Assembly: GCF_021458635.1 (NCBI RefSeq)
Contig: NZ_JAIRDQ010000008.1
Coordinates: forward strand, 248,001 to 312,000
Origin: Bradyrhizobium monzae
GTDB taxonomy: Bacteria > Pseudomonadota > Alphaproteobacteria > Rhizobiales > Xanthobacteraceae
DNA length: 64,000 nt
Direction of reading: 5' to 3'
Shown here: positions 61,633 through 64,000 of the stretch, one piece after another
How positions within the stretch are numbered: position 1 is the first letter of the stretch
Layout of the letters: every line of letters starts with the position of its first letter
Notes under the pieces: generated by a model
What the model was told of the DNA's origin: nothing
Seen by the model: the letters and a program-made list of their open reading frames with translations, nothing else
Databases searched by the model: none
Program-made: the position numbers and the translations under genes

Positions 61633-62964
61633 ATGCACGACATCAAATCGATCCGCGACAATCCGCAAGCCTTCGACGCCGGCCTCGCCCGGCGGGGCCT
61701 GAAGCCGTTGTCGGCGTCGCTGCTTGCGATCGACGAGAGGCGGCGGGCGTCGATCCTTGCTTCCGAGCAGGCCCAGGCGCGGCGCAATGCGGCGTCCAAG
61801 GAAATCGGCGACGCCAAGAAGGCCAAGGACGAGGCGCGCGCGGCCAAGCTGATGGCGGAAGTCGCCGAGCTGAAGACCACGATGCCGGAACTCGAGGCTG
61901 CCGCGAAAGCGGCCGATGAGGAACTGACCAAAGAGCTGTCCGCGATCCCGAACATTCCGTTCGATGAAGTGCCCGATGGCGTCGATGAGCACGGCAATGT
62001 CCAGCACCACGTGTTCGGTGCGAAGCGCAACTACGGTTTTGCGCCGAAGCTGCATGACGATCTCGGCACCGCGCTTGGCTACATGGATTTCGAAGCGGCG
62101 GCGAAACTCTCCGGTGCGCGCTTCGTCGTGCTGAAGAAGGGCCTCGCGCGCCTCGAGCGCGCCATCGGGCAGTTCATGCTCGACCTGCATACGAACGAGC
62201 ACGGCTATACCGAGATCAATCCGCCGCTCCTGGTGCGCAACGAGGTGATGTTCGGCACCGGCCAATTGCCGAAGTTCGAGGATGACCAGTTCTGGGCGAT
62301 CAAGGGCGAGCTGCTCGCATCGCCCGATCATGAGCGGCTGAAGACCGAGCGCCTCGGCCTGATCCCGACCGCGGAAGTCTCGCTCACCAACCTCGCGCGC
62401 GAGTCCATTCTCGACGAGAAGCAGCTGCCGATGCGGCTCACCGCGCTGACACCGTGCTTCCGCGCCGAGGCCGGCGCTGCGGGACGCGACACGCGCGGCA
62501 TGATCCGGCAGCACCAGTTCACCAAGGTCGAGCTGGTCTCGATAACGACACCTGAGACCAGCAAGGACGAGCTGGAGCGGATGCTGTCCTGTGCCGAGCA
62601 GGTGCTGCAGAAGCTCGACCTGCATTATCGCGTGATGACGCTCTGCGCAGGGGATATGGGTTTTTCGTCGCAGAAAACCTATGACATCGAAGTGTGGATG
62701 CCCGGGCAGGGCGAGGGCGGCATGTTCCGCGAGATCTCGAGCTGCTCGGTCTGCGGTGATTTTCAGGCGCGGCGGATGGATGCGCGCTCGCGCGGGCCGG
62801 ACGGCAAGCCGCGCTTCGTGCACACGCTGAACGGTTCCGGCACGGCGGTCGGCCGCGCGCTGATCGCTGTGATGGAGACCTATCAGCAGGAGGACGGCTC
62901 GATCGCCGTCCCCAGCGTGCTTCAGCCGTATATGGGCGGGCTGAAGGTGGTTGCGCGGGAATAA
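61633..62964 (+). CDS. serS: seryl-tRNA synthetase
   Basis: 443 residues, class II. An N-terminal coiled-coil arm (about 27-105), motif 2 in RGMIRQHQFTKVELV with FRAEAGAAGRDT before it, and motif 3 in NGSGTAVGRALIAVMETYQ. The start is the ATG at MHDIKSIRDNPQAF. An upstream frame extends into the repeat and is unlikely. A GGGAAAAC site precedes the ATG directly after the repeat. It charges tRNA-Ser. Confidence 0.98.
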   Translation: MHDIKSIRDNPQAFDAGLARRGLKPLSASLLAIDERRRASILASEQAQARRNAASKEIGDAKKAKDEARAAKLMAEVAELKTTMPELEAAAKAADEELTKELSAIPNIPFDEVPDGVDEHGNVQHHVFGAKRNYGFAPKLHDDLGTALGYMDFEAAAKLSGARFVVLKKGLARLERAIGQFMLDLHTNEHGYTEINPPLLVRNEVMFGTGQLPKFEDDQFWAIKGELLASPDHERLKTERLGLIPTAEVSLTNLARESILDEKQLPMRLTALTPCFRAEAGAAGRDTRGMIRQHQFTKVELVSITTPETSKDELERMLSCAEQVLQKLDLHYRVMTLCAGDMGFSSQKTYDIEVWMPGQGEGGMFREISSCSVCGDFQARRMDARSRGPDGKPRFVHTLNGSGTAVGRALIAVMETYQQEDGSIAVPSVLQPYMGGLKVVARE

Positions 62965-63020
62965 AGCGTTTTCGAGCGAAGTGGATACCGGTTCGCGTCA
63001 AGAAAAAAGCGTCAAACAAG
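62963..63020. repeat. interspersed repeat, family E
   Basis: AAAGCGTTTTCGAGCGAAGTGG to the AAGAAAAAAGCGTCAAACAA end is a repeat type I know from many rhizobial genomes, where it often follows genes. It begins in the serS stop codon. Confidence 0.75.
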
Positions 63021-63120
63021 AGTCATTCGCATTGCCCGTCCGGAACGCGGAAACGTTTGGTTGCGAAGATCGGGCGGCCGGTTATCCTACCGGCCATCCG
63101 TCAACGCGAACCGATCGTCC

Positions 63121-63486
63121 ATGGCCTTGCACCGCGACATCTTCTGGGTCGGTCGACAATGGGCGGTGACCGGCGCCGGTATCCAGGCCGTCGACCAGCG
63201 CTTGCGTGGCGTGCTGGACATCGACATCGCGCGGCTCTGGGACGACACGCATGTGCAAAGCCGGCGCGCCAAGCCCGGCGTCAATATCGAGGATTTTGAC
63301 AAGGCGGTGGCGGTCGCTCGTGAGCGCTTTCCAGAGACGCCCGCGTCGGCCCCGTTCGTTGCACAGCCGAAGGCGCTCGGTGTGATCGAGACACCCGTCG
63401 TCAGCCCCGTCATGCCGGCGATGAACCTGCGCGCGGAGGGCAAGCTCGCGCGCTTCCTGCCGCAATGGCGCGTCCGCCGTCAATAA
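63121..63486 (+). CDS. conserved hypothetical protein downstream of serS
   Basis: 121 residues: MALHRDIFWVGRQWAVTGAG, IDIARLWDDTHVQ, AVAVARERFPETPASAPF and a basic end FLPQWRVRR. No ribosome site is visible before the ATG, so the start is uncertain. Twenty upstream codons are open. It looks soluble. I cannot assign a function. It overlaps the stop of the convergent gene by 7 bases. Confidence 0.6.
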   Translation: MALHRDIFWVGRQWAVTGAGIQAVDQRLRGVLDIDIARLWDDTHVQSRRAKPGVNIEDFDKAVAVARERFPETPASAPFVAQPKALGVIETPVVSPVMPAMNLRAEGKLARFLPQWRVRRQ

Positions 63487-64000
63487 TGCATCGGACCTGG
63501 ATAGTTCGGCGTGATCCGGAAATAGGTGTTCGTGTCCGTTGCGCGTGAGCGGTGCCGCGCCGGCACGCAGCCACGGCGCGTTGCGACCATGCCATGTCCG
63601 CAGTCACGCGGGCGCTGCTCTGATGACAGTTTCGGCGCCGCATCGACGGTCGAAACGCAGGGGCCGTCGCGTGGACAGCGTTTTGGCACGCGTTTGCCGC
63701 GCACCAATTCGAGATCATAGACCTGTCCGGACATCGTGACCTGGCTGTTGCACAGGCATTCGCCGGCGACCGTCATCTGACCGCCAAGGCAATTGTCCGC
63801 GTTGGCGCGCACGCAGATGCCGCCCGGATCCGCGCCCGCCGTCATCAACTGGAATCCGGCCGGGCAGGTGAATTGCCCATCGCTCGCGGTGCCGCCGACG
63901 CAAGTGATGGTGATCCGTGCACGCGGCGGGTCGGAGGGCGGTGCGACGTCGGTGATGCAGACGCCGCCCTCGGCATGCGAGCGGGGCGGGCAAGCGAGCG
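63480..64000 (-). CDS. Cys-rich protein of unknown function, 5' end outside window
   Basis: An open frame of 173 codons runs from the right edge to a TAA. It has about sixteen Cys in recurrent blocks: CPPRSHAEGGVC, ITCVGGTASDGQFTCPAGF, ICVRANADNCLGGQMTVAGECLC and CPRDGPC. The spacing suggests repeated disulfide-bonded modules of a secreted protein. The tail RCVPARHRSRATDTNTYFRI is basic. The start, including any signal peptide, is outside the window. No family was recognised. Confidence 0.7.
   Translation of the reverse strand, partial: LACPPRSHAEGGVCITDVAPPSDPPRARITITCVGGTASDGQFTCPAGFQLMTAGADPGGICVRANADNCLGGQMTVAGECLCNSQVTMSGQVYDLELVRGKRVPKRCPRDGPCVSTVDAAPKLSSEQRPRDCGHGMVATRRGCVPARHRSRATDTNTYFRITPNYPGPMHY

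Overview
The window is high-GC alphaproteobacterial chromosome, most likely Bradyrhizobium or a close relative. The evidence is gene order (trpD-trpC-moaC; eno ... ftsB ... pdhA-pdhB-pdhC-lpdA; argS-SPOR-nagZ-scpA-scpB-tatABC-serS), an E1-beta subunit with its own lipoyl domain, and several short palindromic repeats of the kind scattered through rhizobial genomes. This assignment rests on recognised protein families and synteny from memory, not on a search. No rRNA, tRNA, CRISPR array, transposase or phage gene was seen.

Layout. 0-4.5 kb: end of a CGNR zinc-finger gene, then moaC, trpC, trpD and a membrane-anchored parvulin chaperone on the minus strand. 4.7-7.8 kb: tpiA, secG, pyrG. 7.8-10.6 kb: a phospholipid-methyltransferase-like gene and an OmpR-type two-component pair. 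10.8-15.3 kb: NIPSNAP protein, kdsA, MFS transporter, a decayed chemoreceptor fragment, a universal stress protein, a molybdate-type binding protein and queF. 15.4-28.4 kb: central metabolism (eno, oxidoreductases, ftsB, a glycerophosphodiesterase, the pyruvate dehydrogenase genes with a Fcy1-like deaminase between E1 and E2, and a threonine synthase). 28.6-32.3 kb: an orphan Bug-type binding protein, then a PAS histidine kinase with two response regulators.

32.8-34.0 kb is the most unusual stretch. A probable operon holds three small four-cysteine proteins and one secreted protein. The secreted gene has a single in-frame TGA directly after a Cys codon, and its reading frame then continues to a stop that overlaps the next start codon. 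It is either a selenocysteine candidate or a nonsense allele. 34.1-40.3 kb: a lytic transglycosylase, an adenylate cyclase and a run of small uncharacterised genes. 40.3-46.1 kb is rich in metal handling: cbtB-cbtA, a MerR-family regulator divergent from a Cys-rich membrane protein across a classic 19-bp-spacer promoter, and an RcnR-type repressor with an RcnA/NicO exporter behind a G-tract operator.

46.5-64 kb: ilvD, an ExoR-like Sel1 protein, xthA, a hybrid histidine kinase, an A-type Fe-S carrier, dgt, argS, a SPOR protein, a gutted nagZ, scpA, scpB, tatABC, serS and two uncharacterised genes, the last one cut by the window edge. Most genes are ordinary housekeeping. The interest lies in the Cys-rich operon, the two metal-regulated promoters, the nagZ and chemoreceptor remnants, and the repeats between and inside operons.
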